64,000 nt of DNA from Lentisphaeria bacterium (lineage in GTDB: Bacteria > Verrucomicrobiota > Lentisphaeria > Victivallales > Victivallaceae): NCBI GenBank assembly GCA_018265615.1, contig JABLYX010000022.1:6555-70554 (forward strand), written 5' to 3'. The notes beneath the pieces are model-generated. The model was not told where the DNA came from. It did not search any database and worked only from the letters and a program-made list of their open reading frames with translations. The position numbers and the translations under genes were made by a program. This document shows positions 1-8,344 of the stretch, piece by piece. Every line of letters starts with the position of its first letter. Position 1 is the stretch's first letter.

Positions 1-101
1 AGTTCAATCTGCATCACGCCGAGACGCCGGAGCGCCGTCAGCGCCGAGTTCTCTTCGGAACCCAGCGCCAGCAGCGTGACTTTTTTCATCGGTACAATCA
101 T
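1..101 (-). CDS. V-type ATPase subunit I, N-terminal fragment (runs off the window)
   Basis: Only the first 33 codons are present. The reading begins MIVPMKKVTLLALGSEENSA and continues with an ALRRLGVMQIEL segment, the pattern at the start of V-type ATPase subunit I (the membrane stator subunit, homologous to the a subunit). The ATG at 101 is chosen because a GAGGGGGG ribosome site lies just upstream on the minus strand; a second in-frame ATG is at 89. It sits 25 bases after the proA stop, so it may be co-transcribed with proA. Subunits B and D lie at the far end of this window, not beside it. The family call rests on the N-terminus alone. Confidence 0.65.
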   Translation of the reverse strand, partial: MIVPMKKVTLLALGSEENSALTALRRLGVMQIE

Positions 102-126
102 GTTCCCCCCTCTTTTTCCGCCAGGG

Positions 127-1404
127 CTACGGGCGGACCTGTCCGTTGCCGCGGACGAGGTATTTGTAACTCGTCAGCTCGTCGGCGCCCATCGGGCCGC
201 GGGCATGAAGCTTATCCGTGCTGATGCCGATCTCCGCCCCCATTCCGAACTCTCCGCCATCCGTGAACCGCGTCGACGCATTGCAGTAAAGCGTCGCGGA
301 GTCGACGTTCGCGAAGAAATAATCTGTGTTTGCTGGAATCGAGCTCAGGATCCCGTCGCTGTGGCGCGAACCGTAACGGTTGATGTGCGCAACCGCCTCT
401 TCGACGGAGCCGACCATCCGGACGGCCAGCACGAGATCGAGATACTCCGCGTACCAGTCCTCCTCGGTCGCCGGACACGCCGCCGGCTCGAATTCGCGGA
501 ATTCCGCATCGCCGTACAGCCCGACGCAGTGCTTCTTCATCGCCGCCAGGAAAGGAGGGATGAACGCCTTCGCGATTTTGCGGTTCACAAGCAGCGTCTC
601 AAGCGCGTTGCAGGCACTCGGGCGCTGGCACTTCGCATTCGTCACAATCGCGACCGCTTTTTCAATGTCGCATTCGGAATCAACATACAGATGGCAGATT
701 CCCTTGTAGTGCTTCAGCACCGGCATCGTCGCCTCGGCGCAGACCAGCCGGATCAGCTTTTCACCGCCGCGCGGAATGATGAGGTCGAGATACTGGTCCA
801 TTTTGAGCAGGACCGGAACCGCCGCGCGGTCGGTCCACGGAACGAGCTGCACCGTGCCGTCCGGCAGGCCGCATTCGACCGCGGCCGCGTCGAGCAGCTT
901 TGCGAGCGCCATGTTCGAGTGAAACGCTTCGCTGCCGCCGCGCAGAATCACGGCGTTGCCGGCCTTGAGGCAGATCCCCGCCGCATCGACCGTCACGTTC
1001 GGGCGGGATTCATAGATGATGCCGATCACGCCGAGCGGCACGCTGATTTTCGTGATGACCAACCCGTTCGGGCGGGTCGTTTCGGAGAGCACGCGGCCGA
1101 CCGGATCCACCTGGGAGGCGACGACCCGGAGCCCCTCCGCCATCTCTTCGATGCGGCGGTCAGTCAAGGTCAGCCGGTCGATCATCGCGGCGGAGAGCCC
1201 GGCGGCTTTCGCGGCTTCAAGGTCTTTCTCATTGGCCGCCCTGATCGCGGGGGCCGCCTGCCCGATCGCCTCGGCCATGCGGCGCAGACAGCGGTTTTTC
1301 GCGTCGGCCGGGAGCACTGCGAGCGCGCGTGACGCGACAACAGCCTTTTCCCCCATTTCACGCAGAACCTGCGTCATCGTTTCGACATCGATCGCATCCG
1401 CCAC
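127..1404 (-). CDS. proA: Glutamate-5-semialdehyde dehydrogenase (gamma-glutamyl phosphate reductase)
   Basis: Second step of proline synthesis in the cytoplasm: NADPH reduction of gamma-glutamyl phosphate to glutamate semialdehyde. The aldehyde-dehydrogenase fold is clear, with the nucleotide-site segment GVIGIIYESRPNVT near residue 130, NAVILRGGSEA near 150, and the catalytic cysteine in QRPSACNALETLL near residue 265. The length (about 425 aa) is normal. The start is a GTG; 1404 is preferred over the GTG at 1413 because the AAGGGAGA ribosome site (1416-1423) abuts 1413 but is about nine bases from 1404. A promoter is listed at 1455-1483. No proB is present nearby. Confidence 0.95.
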   Translation of the reverse strand: MADAIDVETMTQVLREMGEKAVVASRALAVLPADAKNRCLRRMAEAIGQAAPAIRAANEKDLEAAKAAGLSAAMIDRLTLTDRRIEEMAEGLRVVASQVDPVGRVLSETTRPNGLVITKISVPLGVIGIIYESRPNVTVDAAGICLKAGNAVILRGGSEAFHSNMALAKLLDAAAVECGLPDGTVQLVPWTDRAAVPVLLKMDQYLDLIIPRGGEKLIRLVCAEATMPVLKHYKGICHLYVDSECDIEKAVAIVTNAKCQRPSACNALETLLVNRKIAKAFIPPFLAAMKKHCVGLYGDAEFREFEPAACPATEEDWYAEYLDLVLAVRMVGSVEEAVAHINRYGSRHSDGILSSIPANTDYFFANVDSATLYCNASTRFTDGGEFGMGAEIGISTDKLHARGPMGADELTSYKYLVRGNGQVRP

Positions 1405-1454
1405 TTTGACCACTCTCCCTTGTATTCGTCACTTTGATCCACAAATCATGTATT

Positions 1455-1483
1455 AAGATACCCCGCTTTTCGTCAAGTTGCAA
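1455..1483 (-). promoter_or_regulatory. Predicted sigma-70 type promoter of proA
   Basis: On the minus strand TTGCAA (1478-1483) is followed after 17 bases by TATCTT (1455-1460), about 45 bases before the proA start. The same TATCTT -10 appears before purA and ribF in this window. Confidence 0.5.
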
Positions 1484-1620
1484 ATTTCCGGCGCGGAAAT
1501 CGGGGGCCTATCGCGAGATTTTTCTCAAAAAAGTCTCCCGGGATTTCTCCGGTTTCCGATTCCCGGCGCCGTGAATCGTTCCGGCGGCAAAAATTGTACG
1601 GCGAAAATGGCTCCCGCGAT

Positions 1621-1648
1621 TTGAAATTCCGGTAAACGGCGCTATCTT
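1621..1648 (+). promoter_or_regulatory. Predicted promoter of purA
   Basis: TTGAAA (1621-1626), a 16-base gap and TATCTT (1643-1648) lie about 50 bases before the purA ATG. The rest of the 1405-1697 gap is AT-rich, with no gene recognised. Confidence 0.45.
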
Positions 1649-1697
1649 ATTCTTCTTGTTTTCATATGTCTTATCAATACCTTATACAGGGGGAAAT

Positions 1698-2966
1698 ATG
1701 CCGGTTGATATTTTGGTCGGAACCCAATGGGGCGATGAAGGGAAGGGCAAGCTCATCGACGTGCTGACGCGCGATGTGGACATGGTGGTCCGCTTCCAGG
1801 GCGGCAACAACGCGGGGCACACCGTTGAGATCGGCGACGAGCACTATGTGCTCCACCTCGTCCCCTCGGGCATCTTCCGCCCGAATGTGGTCAACGTCAT
1901 CGGCAACGGACTCGTGGTCGACGTCCTCGGACTTGTCGAGGAGATGAAGGGCATCGCCGCCAAAGGCTTCTCCATCGACAACATCCGCCTCTCGAACCGC
2001 GCCCAGCTGATTTTCGAATACCACAAGCGCGCCGACGCCCTGAAGGAGTCGAACGCCGGAACGAAGAAGATCGGCACAACCAAGCGCGGCATCGGCCCCG
2101 CCTACGCCGACAAGATGAACCGCACCGGTATCCGCGGCATCGACCTGACGAATCCGGGCCGGCTCGAGGAGCAGTTCCGCACCGAAGCGGCCAGGTACAA
2201 CAAGCTTTTCGCGGAGCATAACATCGCTCCGCTCGACATCGATGCCGAGTGGGCGCTCGTCCGCGACGCGGCGACGTTCCTGGCCCGGTTCGTCTGCGAC
2301 ACCGTCTACCTCGTGAACGAGGCGGCGAAATCCGGTAAAAAGATCCTCTGCGAAGGCGCGCAGGCCGCGCTGCTCGACATCGATCACGGCACGTATCCCT
2401 TCGTCACGAGCAGCAACACCGTCTCCGGCGGCGCCTGTACCGGAGCAGGGATCGCCCCGCAGAAGATCCGCGACACCTGGGGCGTCATCAAGGCCTACAC
2501 GACCCGCGTCGGCGAGGGGCCGTTCCCGACCGAGCTGTTCGATGAAAACGGCGAAATCCTGCGCAAGGTCGGCCACGAATACGGCGCGACCACGGGCCGT
2601 CCGCGCCGCTGCGGCTGGTTCGACGCGGTCGCGGGCCGCTACGCCTGCATGGTCGACGGCGTGAACAAGCTCGCGGTCACGAAGCTCGACGTGCTCGACA
2701 GCTTCGATAAAATCGGCATCTGCGTCGCTTATGAGATCAACGGCAAGGTCACGAAGGAGTTCCCGGCTTCGGTCGAAGAGCTCGCGGCGGTCAAGCCGGT
2801 GCTCGAATGGCTGCCGGGCTGGAACGAGGACATCAGCAAGGTCACGAGCTACGGCCAGCTTCCGGAAAACGCGAAGAAGTACCTCGCGCGGATGACCGAG
2901 CTTGTGGATTCCGAGCTTGCAATCGTTTCTGTCGGCCCCCGCCGCGACCAGACGTTCGAGGTCTGA
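1698..2966 (+). CDS. purA: Adenylosuccinate synthetase
   Basis: Catalyses the GTP-dependent condensation of IMP and aspartate to adenylosuccinate, the first committed step to AMP. The N-terminus carries the family P-loop GTQWGDEGKGK; the IMP-site segment NNAGHT, the KRGIGPAY motif and the C-terminal SVGPRRDQT are all present. The product is 422 aa, close to the 430 aa typical of the family. The frame opens upstream at 1656, but the ATG at 1698 follows CAGGGGGA and starts directly at the conserved MPVDILVGTQWG. It is probably expressed from its own promoter; rodA follows in the same direction after a hairpin. Confidence 0.97.
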   Translation: MPVDILVGTQWGDEGKGKLIDVLTRDVDMVVRFQGGNNAGHTVEIGDEHYVLHLVPSGIFRPNVVNVIGNGLVVDVLGLVEEMKGIAAKGFSIDNIRLSNRAQLIFEYHKRADALKESNAGTKKIGTTKRGIGPAYADKMNRTGIRGIDLTNPGRLEEQFRTEAARYNKLFAEHNIAPLDIDAEWALVRDAATFLARFVCDTVYLVNEAAKSGKKILCEGAQAALLDIDHGTYPFVTSSNTVSGGACTGAGIAPQKIRDTWGVIKAYTTRVGEGPFPTELFDENGEILRKVGHEYGATTGRPRRCGWFDAVAGRYACMVDGVNKLAVTKLDVLDSFDKIGICVAYEINGKVTKEFPASVEELAAVKPVLEWLPGWNEDISKVTSYGQLPENAKKYLARMTELVDSELAIVSVGPRRDQTFEV

Positions 2967-2989
2967 CCGGAACATATGCACAGCGGATG

Positions 2990-3029
2990 CGGGGGTGAGA
3001 GGGAGCCGGCTCCTTTTCGCCCCCCTTTT
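2990..3029 (+). terminator. Terminator-like hairpin between purA and rodA
   Basis: GGGGG at 2991-2995 can pair with CCCCC at 3021-3025 around the self-complementary core GGAGCCGGCTCC, and TTTT follows. The stem is imperfect, so termination may be partial and rodA may still receive read-through. Confidence 0.4.
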
Positions 3030-3052
3030 CATTGAAACGGCAGGAAACAGGA

Positions 3053-4237
3053 ATGCGAACCGCGAAGAAAAAACCGGAGGGAAGCTGGCCGATCCGCATC
3101 ATGCGCTATCTCGGCGGATACGACTTCGTCCAGATCACCGCGCTCCTGTTCCTTGTCTGCACGGGGCTGGTTTTCATCTACTCCACCGGGGTGCAGATCG
3201 GAACGCCCGTCGCGCTCCGGGCGTTCAACCGCCAGCTGCTGTGGGTCGGCGGCGGGCTTCTCCTCTGGCTGACCGGCTCATCGATCAACCTCCGCCGCAC
3301 CGAATACAAGGTGCTGTCGCTGATCTTCTACCTCGGGACGCTGGTCCTGCTGATGCTGCTGCCTTTCATCGGGCAGAAGGTGAACGGGGCAGTCAGCTGG
3401 CTGGACATTCCCGGCGTGGGTTTCCGGCTCCAGCCCTCGGAGTTCGCGAAGCTTTCGCTCATCATGCTGCTGGCGGCGATGTTCTCGACCGCGATGTTTT
3501 CAGTGAACAAGTTTTTCTGCCTGCTGCTCTCGGGCATCACCGTGGCGATTCCGCTGGTGCTGATCCTGAAGGAGCCGGACTTCGGCAGCGCGCTGATCCT
3601 CGTGCCGATCTATCTGGCGATCGTTTTCTGCGCAGGGCTGAAATGGCGGTTCATCATCGTGGTCAGCGCGACCTCCCTCTGCGGGCTCGCGCTGGTCGTG
3701 GCAAACGAGGTGCTGCGCATCCGGCCGTTCCTGAAAGGGTACCAGCTGAACCGGATCCTCGCTTTCCTGCACCCGGAGGATTTCCTGGCAACCACCGGTT
3801 ACCAGCCGTACCAGGCCGGACTGGCGGTCGCCTCCGGCGGGCTCTTCGGCAAGGGGATCGGGGAAGGGACCCAGAATTCGCTCGGGTTTCTCCCGCAGAT
3901 GGCGGCGAACAACGACTTCATTTTCGCGATTATCGCGGAAGAGACCGGCTTCATCGGCTGCACGCTGATCTTTCTCGCGTACCTGCTGCTGCTCTATTCG
4001 ATCCTCCGGACCGCGTTCCTGACCGACGACCCGTTCGGCCGATACCTCTGCATCGGCATCGGCTCGATCATCTTCGCCCACTGCTTCATCAACATCGGCA
4101 TGAGCATCGGAATCACCCCGGTGACCGGACTCTCGCTGCCGTTCGTCAGCTACGGCGGATCGTTTTTCCTGATGCTGATGGCCGCCTGCGGGCTCATGCA
4201 GTCGGTCTACCGCCACCGCGATGACGGGAAAGTGTGA
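3053..4237 (+). CDS. rodA: SEDS-family peptidoglycan glycosyltransferase RodA
   Basis: Polymerises lipid II glycan strands during cell elongation, working in the cytoplasmic membrane with a class B PBP. The protein is about 394 aa with ten or so hydrophobic segments. SEDS signatures are visible: SWLDIPGVGFRLQPSE, the loop KEPDFGSAL with the catalytic aspartate, NNDFIFAIIAEETGF, and the C-terminal TPVTGLSLPFVSYGGS. RodA rather than FtsW is favoured by the length and by FDFV-like spacing of the first helix; FtsW cannot be fully excluded. ATG at 3053 follows CAGGAAA; a TTG at 3032 would add seven residues. No PBP2 gene is adjacent. Confidence 0.88.
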   Translation: MRTAKKKPEGSWPIRIMRYLGGYDFVQITALLFLVCTGLVFIYSTGVQIGTPVALRAFNRQLLWVGGGLLLWLTGSSINLRRTEYKVLSLIFYLGTLVLLMLLPFIGQKVNGAVSWLDIPGVGFRLQPSEFAKLSLIMLLAAMFSTAMFSVNKFFCLLLSGITVAIPLVLILKEPDFGSALILVPIYLAIVFCAGLKWRFIIVVSATSLCGLALVVANEVLRIRPFLKGYQLNRILAFLHPEDFLATTGYQPYQAGLAVASGGLFGKGIGEGTQNSLGFLPQMAANNDFIFAIIAEETGFIGCTLIFLAYLLLLYSILRTAFLTDDPFGRYLCIGIGSIIFAHCFINIGMSIGITPVTGLSLPFVSYGGSFFLMLMAACGLMQSVYRHRDDGKV

Positions 4238-4305
4238 TTTCAACCGGAATTCCGCCTCAGGAATAACTTTTTTCAAAAAAAGTTAGACAAAACTAATTTA
4301 TTTAC

Positions 4306-4333
4306 TTGCATTCTGTTTTCCGGGTGATATAGT
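4306..4333 (+). promoter_or_regulatory. Strong predicted promoter with extended -10, no CDS downstream on this strand
   Basis: TTGCAT (4306-4311), a 16-base spacer ending in TGA, and TATAGT (4328-4333). This is among the best promoter matches in the window, yet the next plus-strand sequence contains no plausible gene, only the hairpins described as a candidate small RNA. Confidence 0.6.
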
Positions 4334-4339
4334 AATGGT

Positions 4340-4428
4340 GTTCTCCGGAAAAGAAACGGGCACTCTTTTCCCCGGCCCTCCTTCGGATGCTTTTTCTGCA
4401 TTTTCAGCATCCGCAGGAGGGCTTCTTT
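4340..4428 (+). ncRNA. Candidate small structured RNA
   Basis: The predicted transcript starting near 4340 folds by eye into two hairpins. The first pairs CCGGAAAAG (4345-4353) with CTTTTCC (4364-4370). The second is a long stem, GCCCTCC (about 4375-4381) with GGAGGGC (4416-4422) plus CGGATGC (4384-4390) with GCATCCG (4407-4413), followed by TTCTTT. That second hairpin looks like an intrinsic terminator, so the unit would be about 90 nt. It does not resemble SRP RNA, 6S, tmRNA or a riboswitch known to me. It could instead be the rodA terminator with a fortuitous promoter. Confidence 0.4.
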
Positions 4429-4435
4429 ATGCAAC

Positions 4436-4467
4436 AAAAAACGCCCTGCCGAACCGGCAGGACGTTT
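4436..4467 (-). terminator. Intrinsic terminator of the 4492-6315 glycosidase
   Basis: On the minus strand AAACG-U-CCTGCCG pairs with CGGCAGG-G-CGTTT around a GTT loop, a 13-pair stem including one G-U pair, and runs into TTTTTT (4436-4441). It lies 24 bases after the stop codon. Confidence 0.85.
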
Positions 4468-4491
4468 CTGGGCGTAAAGCGATGCGGCCGG

Positions 4492-6315
4492 TCACCTGAT
4501 GAACTGCACCGCCGGGCCGGCCTCGACGGTTTTCCCGTTATATTCGAAGCGCGCATTTTCGCCCGTGCTCCACACCGCCAGAACCTTTCCTCCCTCGGCG
4601 CGTTCGAACACCAACGCCTGCACACGGGGCGGCACCCCGGCGACGCGCCCCGCGAATTTCGGCGCGCGCCCAAGCGCGGCCGTCATCTCCCGGTAGGCGG
4701 AATAGGCGGGTTTCGGCGCATAGTTCCAACGGACGATCCCGAAGTTGTTCTCGCGCTCCGCCGGGCTCTCGCCGTCGCAGTGGAAGTCGTAGAAGTAGAG
4801 CCGGTCGATTCCGTCCGCGAGGTAGGAGAGATAGAGCGTCTGGAGCAGATGCGCCTGCTCCTGCTCCGTGAAGCCGCCCGCAAACTGGATCGTACAGCCG
4901 AGAATCGCCCCTTTCCGGTTTTTGAACGTGTAGAGCGCGATCCCCTCGCCGGCCGGCTCGCCCCTGCCGTCAATCGCCTCGACCAGCGGCGTGTAGGCGT
5001 CGCCCTCCTTCACATTCGCGGCGGTCAGGAAACGCGTGGTATAGACGTTCCTGAGGTCGCCGATCCCTGCCTCCCTGCCCGCTTCGGTCGTCCGGGCCCG
5101 CATGGTGAACTTCGGGGCGCCCGGCTTCGTCCACCACGCCTGATACCCGATTCCGTAGTACGGATGCAGCTCATCCGCCGCGCCGCGCGTCGACCAGTTC
5201 CCCTGCTTGTTGCGGTAACGGATATTGTACATCGGGACCTCGCCGAACGCGAGCAGGATCCCGCCCTTCTTCACGTACTCGAGCATCGGCTTCTGATACG
5301 CCTCTTCGACGGTCGTGTGTTCGCAGCCGAGGAAGACGGGCAGCTTCGCCGGATCAGCCTTCGCAAGCTCGCCGGGCGTGACCGGAACGACCTTCGCGCC
5401 GGGCAGCCAGTTGCGGGTCTCCGCGAAGTCGCGGTCTGGATACTCCTGGGAGACCGGCGCGCCGACGACCAGCTGCTCCGGCAATGTGCGCCCGATCTTC
5501 CGGGCCGCGGCTTCGATCGCCTTGATCAGTACATCGGACTGCTGCGCGATCAGGTTGCTGCGGTTCGTGGAACCGCCGCACTCAGTGATCCAGAGCGGCT
5601 TCCCCGCATCGCCGCGCTCCGCCATGGCCGCCTTGAATTCCGCCATGCGCTTCTGCTGGAAGATGCTCCGGTCGGGGCCCCAGCCGTACGGGTGGACCGC
5701 AATCGCATCGAAATACCCCCTGGCTCCGGCTGCGTACATGTCGCGCAGATACCCGGTGTTCCAGCCGCAGAGCCCGCCGACGATCACGATGTTCTCCGGA
5801 TCGGCGGCTTTCAGCTCCTCATAGGCGATCTTCAGCAGAGGGACATACTGCGCGGCATTCGGATTCGGCTTCCAGAAGCCGCCGTCCTGCTCGTTCCAGA
5901 TCTCCCAGATCCTGAGCTTCCCCTTGTAATGCCGCGCGCAGGCGCGGACAAAGCTGCGCCATTCCTCCGGGTGCCTGTAGAGCGGAACGGCGTCGGGACG
6001 GCTCTTCACGATCTCCCAGTCGTACCCTTCGAGGATCGGCAGAAAATGGATCCCGTACTCATCGAGCTTTTCGAGCAGCTCGTCGTAGCGGCTGAAATCG
6101 TACTGTCCCTTCTTTTTCGCAATTCCGGAGAACTTCATGTCGTGGCGCAACGAGGTCATGCCCGCGTCGCGCATCATCCCGAGCTGTCTGTCGATATTCT
6201 TCCACTCCATCTCGGAGTGCGGATGAGCGGCGATCCCCCACGGGGAATCCGCGGCGATACACGCCAGGGCGGCGGCAAGGCACAATGCGCCTGTCATTCT
6301 CTTGAGAAAAGTCAT
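4492..6315 (-). CDS. Exported clan GH-A-like glycoside hydrolase
   Basis: A 607-residue protein with an N-terminal signal peptide (KR followed by a hydrophobic stretch to about residue 21). The first 300 residues look like a (beta/alpha)8 glycosidase of the GH5/GH39 type: IWEIWNEQ near residue 142 would supply the acid/base glutamate and LWITECGGS near 245 the nucleophile. The remaining part, about 300 aa, has a mixed region and a beta-rich end. Substrate is unknown. It is the last gene of a regulator-pseudopilin-glycosidase cassette (7109-8194, 6345-7112, this gene), with a strong terminator immediately after it. The exact GH family cannot be named from motifs alone. Confidence 0.75.
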   Translation of the reverse strand: MTFLKRMTGALCLAAALACIAADSPWGIAAHPHSEMEWKNIDRQLGMMRDAGMTSLRHDMKFSGIAKKKGQYDFSRYDELLEKLDEYGIHFLPILEGYDWEIVKSRPDAVPLYRHPEEWRSFVRACARHYKGKLRIWEIWNEQDGGFWKPNPNAAQYVPLLKIAYEELKAADPENIVIVGGLCGWNTGYLRDMYAAGARGYFDAIAVHPYGWGPDRSIFQQKRMAEFKAAMAERGDAGKPLWITECGGSTNRSNLIAQQSDVLIKAIEAAARKIGRTLPEQLVVGAPVSQEYPDRDFAETRNWLPGAKVVPVTPGELAKADPAKLPVFLGCEHTTVEEAYQKPMLEYVKKGGILLAFGEVPMYNIRYRNKQGNWSTRGAADELHPYYGIGYQAWWTKPGAPKFTMRARTTEAGREAGIGDLRNVYTTRFLTAANVKEGDAYTPLVEAIDGRGEPAGEGIALYTFKNRKGAILGCTIQFAGGFTEQEQAHLLQTLYLSYLADGIDRLYFYDFHCDGESPAERENNFGIVRWNYAPKPAYSAYREMTAALGRAPKFAGRVAGVPPRVQALVFERAEGGKVLAVWSTGENARFEYNGKTVEAGPAVQFIR

Positions 6316-6344
6316 TCTGTTTTATGGCTCCGTTGATCCGGTTG

Positions 6345-7112
6345 TTACATTTTGCGCAGTTCGAGCTGCTTCGTGACGAGCTTCCGCACCTGCATGACCC
6401 CGTTGCGCAGCTGCGGGGAGTTCATCGATTTCGTGTGCCCGTCCATGAAGGAGACGTTGGCCTTGTCATGGTGCCCGAGCCAGATGCCGGAATCCGTCCC
6501 GCCGCTCGGAACCCCGACGCCGTTGCTGATATGGCTGTACTGGTTGATTCCGCGCGGAACCTTGAAGTAAGCGCCGGAACCGTACTGCGCGGTGTCGGCA
6601 TAAACGTGCAGCTCGCTCGGCCGCCGGGCTTTGTTCAGCATATAAAAAACATTCGCCGAGTTGATCATGTTCATGTATGCGCCGGTCTTGTCCGTATTGT
6701 TCGTGTAGCTCGTGTCCCAGACGCCCATGTACATGCCGTTGGTCTGCCAGCCGTCAAACTGGCCGGAACTCTCCCCTGTGTGGAACGGACAGACGAAAAC
6801 CTTCTTGCTTCCGGGAGAGATATAGCTCGCGAACTTCCCATCCGCCGTATAATCCCAGTTCGGCGCCGCGTTCAGCTTGACGCCGAGGAGGACATCCGCG
6901 AAGGGGCGCCCCATGGTGTTGACGACCATCCGGCCGTTGTTATCGTTGGAGTACATGAGCTGGGCGGCGATCACCTGCTTGTGATTGCCGGTGCACTTCG
7001 CATCTTTCGCCCGGTCCCGCGCCGAATTCAGCGCCGGAAGCAGCATTGACGCGAGAATCGCGATGATCGCGATCACGACGAGAAGTTCGATCAGTGTAAA
7101 ATTCCTTTTCAT
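6345..7112 (-). CDS. Type II pseudopilin-like protein, H-X9-DG class
   Basis: A 255-residue protein starting MKRNFTLIELLVVIAIIAIL, a prepilin N-terminal methylation signal with the conserved glutamate at +5 of the mature form, followed by MLLPALNSARDRAK. Near the C-terminus H-X9-DG is seen in GHHDKANVSFMDGHT. The residue before the phenylalanine is N, not the usual G. The start at 7112 overlaps the regulator stop by four bases (ATGA), which suggests translational coupling; the frame stays open much further upstream but only as antisense-free noise inside the regulator gene. The role is inferred: a pilin-like partner of the downstream glycosidase. Confidence 0.85.
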   Translation of the reverse strand: MKRNFTLIELLVVIAIIAILASMLLPALNSARDRAKDAKCTGNHKQVIAAQLMYSNDNNGRMVVNTMGRPFADVLLGVKLNAAPNWDYTADGKFASYISPGSKKVFVCPFHTGESSGQFDGWQTNGMYMGVWDTSYTNNTDKTGAYMNMINSANVFYMLNKARRPSELHVYADTAQYGSGAYFKVPRGINQYSHISNGVGVPSGGTDSGIWLGHHDKANVSFMDGHTKSMNSPQLRNGVMQVRKLVTKQLELRKM

Positions 7113-8194
7113 CGTTCCACCTTTCCGATCTGGGTTGCGTTGATATCTTTCACGGTCCTGCCGAAATGAATCTCCGGAGTGATGACATAGTGCGTCGGCG
7201 CGTTTTCCGCCTGCTCGAAGTGCTCCCTGACAAGCCGGACCGCATGGTGTGCGACACGGTCGCGGCGGCTGTTGATCGTCGTGAGATCGACCTCGAAGCC
7301 GTGGACGCTGTGACCGAGCGAAATCAGACTGAAGTCGCGGGGAACCTCGAGCCCGCATTCGTTCGCGGCGCGAACCACCTCAAGCGCCGGGAGTTCGGAT
7401 ATGAGGAACAGCCCCGTGAACTCCGGCTTCGGATTCTCCTTCAGGTACTGCCGGAAAAATTCGTAACTCCTGGTCGGGGAGTGTTCCCCTACTCGGATAT
7501 TCGGATTCAGCACCTCGATGTCGAGCTGATACGCCTCCGCGCATTTCAGGAAACCGGCGACGCGCTCCCGGACCATCGGCAGCTCCGGCTCCGAAATCAT
7601 AAGCGCCAGCCTGCGGTGCCCGTTCATCAGCAGGTGCGTCGCGGCCAGGACGCCGCAGAACTCGTTGTCATTGTCCACATACCGGCACCCCTCGACCCGG
7701 ACCGTCCCGTAGATGATGACCACCGGGACCGGCTGCGCCATCATCCGGTTCAGCTGGTCGGTCGTGATCGCCTCATGCCCGTACGGCATGAACAGAATCG
7801 CGTCGGCTTTGAGCCCCGGCAGCATCGCGACGCCCTCCGCATTGCTCTGCATATCCACGATGTCCAGATCGAAGCCGCCGGCGGCGGTTTCGCGCTGCAG
7901 CAGCTCCGGAAATTCGTTCCGGAGGTTCGTCACCCAGGCCGGGATCAGGCAGGCGATTCTGCCGTAACGCGGCGCGCGGCGGACGAAATATCCGCGCCGG
8001 TCCTGCGCCTCAAGCACGCCGGACTCACAGAGCCGCTCCATCGCCTGCTTGACCGTGATCTGGCTCACGCTGAACTCATCCATGATCTGCCGGACCGACA
8101 GAAACTTCTCCCCGACGCCGAGCCTCCGGCACCGTTCCTTCAGGTGCTGCGTCAGCTGATCCGCACGGCTGAATCTGATATTGCTCTCGACCAT
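7109..8194 (-). CDS. GntR-type DNA-binding / LacI-type sensor transcriptional regulator
   Basis: 361 aa. Residues 1-75 form a GntR-like winged helix (LSVRQIMDEFSVSQITVKQAMERLCESGVLE), and residues 78-345 a periplasmic-binding-protein-like effector domain as in LacI and AraR (RIACLIPAW, DAILFMPYG, GLFLISELPALEVVRAANECG). Such proteins usually bind a sugar released from a polysaccharide. It heads a cassette with a pseudopilin and a glycosidase, overlapping the former by four bases. Its promoter (8236-8264) carries a 19-bp inverted repeat just upstream, which suggests autoregulation. Confidence 0.88.
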   Translation of the reverse strand: MVESNIRFSRADQLTQHLKERCRRLGVGEKFLSVRQIMDEFSVSQITVKQAMERLCESGVLEAQDRRGYFVRRAPRYGRIACLIPAWVTNLRNEFPELLQRETAAGGFDLDIVDMQSNAEGVAMLPGLKADAILFMPYGHEAITTDQLNRMMAQPVPVVIIYGTVRVEGCRYVDNDNEFCGVLAATHLLMNGHRRLALMISEPELPMVRERVAGFLKCAEAYQLDIEVLNPNIRVGEHSPTRSYEFFRQYLKENPKPEFTGLFLISELPALEVVRAANECGLEVPRDFSLISLGHSVHGFEVDLTTINSRRDRVAHHAVRLVREHFEQAENAPTHYVITPEIHFGRTVKDINATQIGKVER

Positions 8195-8235
8195 TGTGTC
8201 CTGTATTTTCTGTGTTTATTTTGGATACAGTATAT

Positions 8236-8264
8236 ATTATGACACAATCCGCCCCGAATGTCAA
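8236..8264 (-). promoter_or_regulatory. Promoter of the regulator-pseudopilin-glycosidase cassette
   Basis: Minus-strand TTGACA (8259-8264), 17 bases, CATAAT (8236-8241), about 40 bases before the regulator start at 8194. Confidence 0.65.
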
Positions 8265-8267
8265 GAC

Positions 8268-8286
8268 TGTATTTATAAAAAATACA
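8268..8286. promoter_or_regulatory. Candidate operator: 19-bp inverted repeat
   Basis: TGTATT (8268-8273), seven AT-rich bases, AATACA (8281-8286), a perfect 6-bp inverted repeat immediately upstream of the -35 of the minus-strand promoter and between divergent regulator genes. Partly matching ATACAG and CTGTAT copies occur at 8225-8230 near the -10. Confidence 0.4.
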
Positions 8287-8316
8287 CTTTATCTCCGAAT
8301 ATTCCCGGAATGCTGC

Positions 8317-8344
8317 TTGAATATTAAATTTATCTGAGTAAATT
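8317..8344 (+). promoter_or_regulatory. Possible promoter of the ROK regulator / oxidoreductase pair
   Basis: TTGAAT (8317-8322), 16 bases, TAAATT (8339-8344). GAATATT occurs at 8297-8303 and 8319-8325 and could be an operator half site. The match is moderate. Confidence 0.3.

Noticed and set aside
4387..6336. A 649-codon plus-strand open frame that begins within the candidate small RNA
   Set aside because: It runs antisense to the glycosidase; the start falls inside a terminator hairpin and the protein is low in hydrophobic pattern. The small RNA interpretation fits better.
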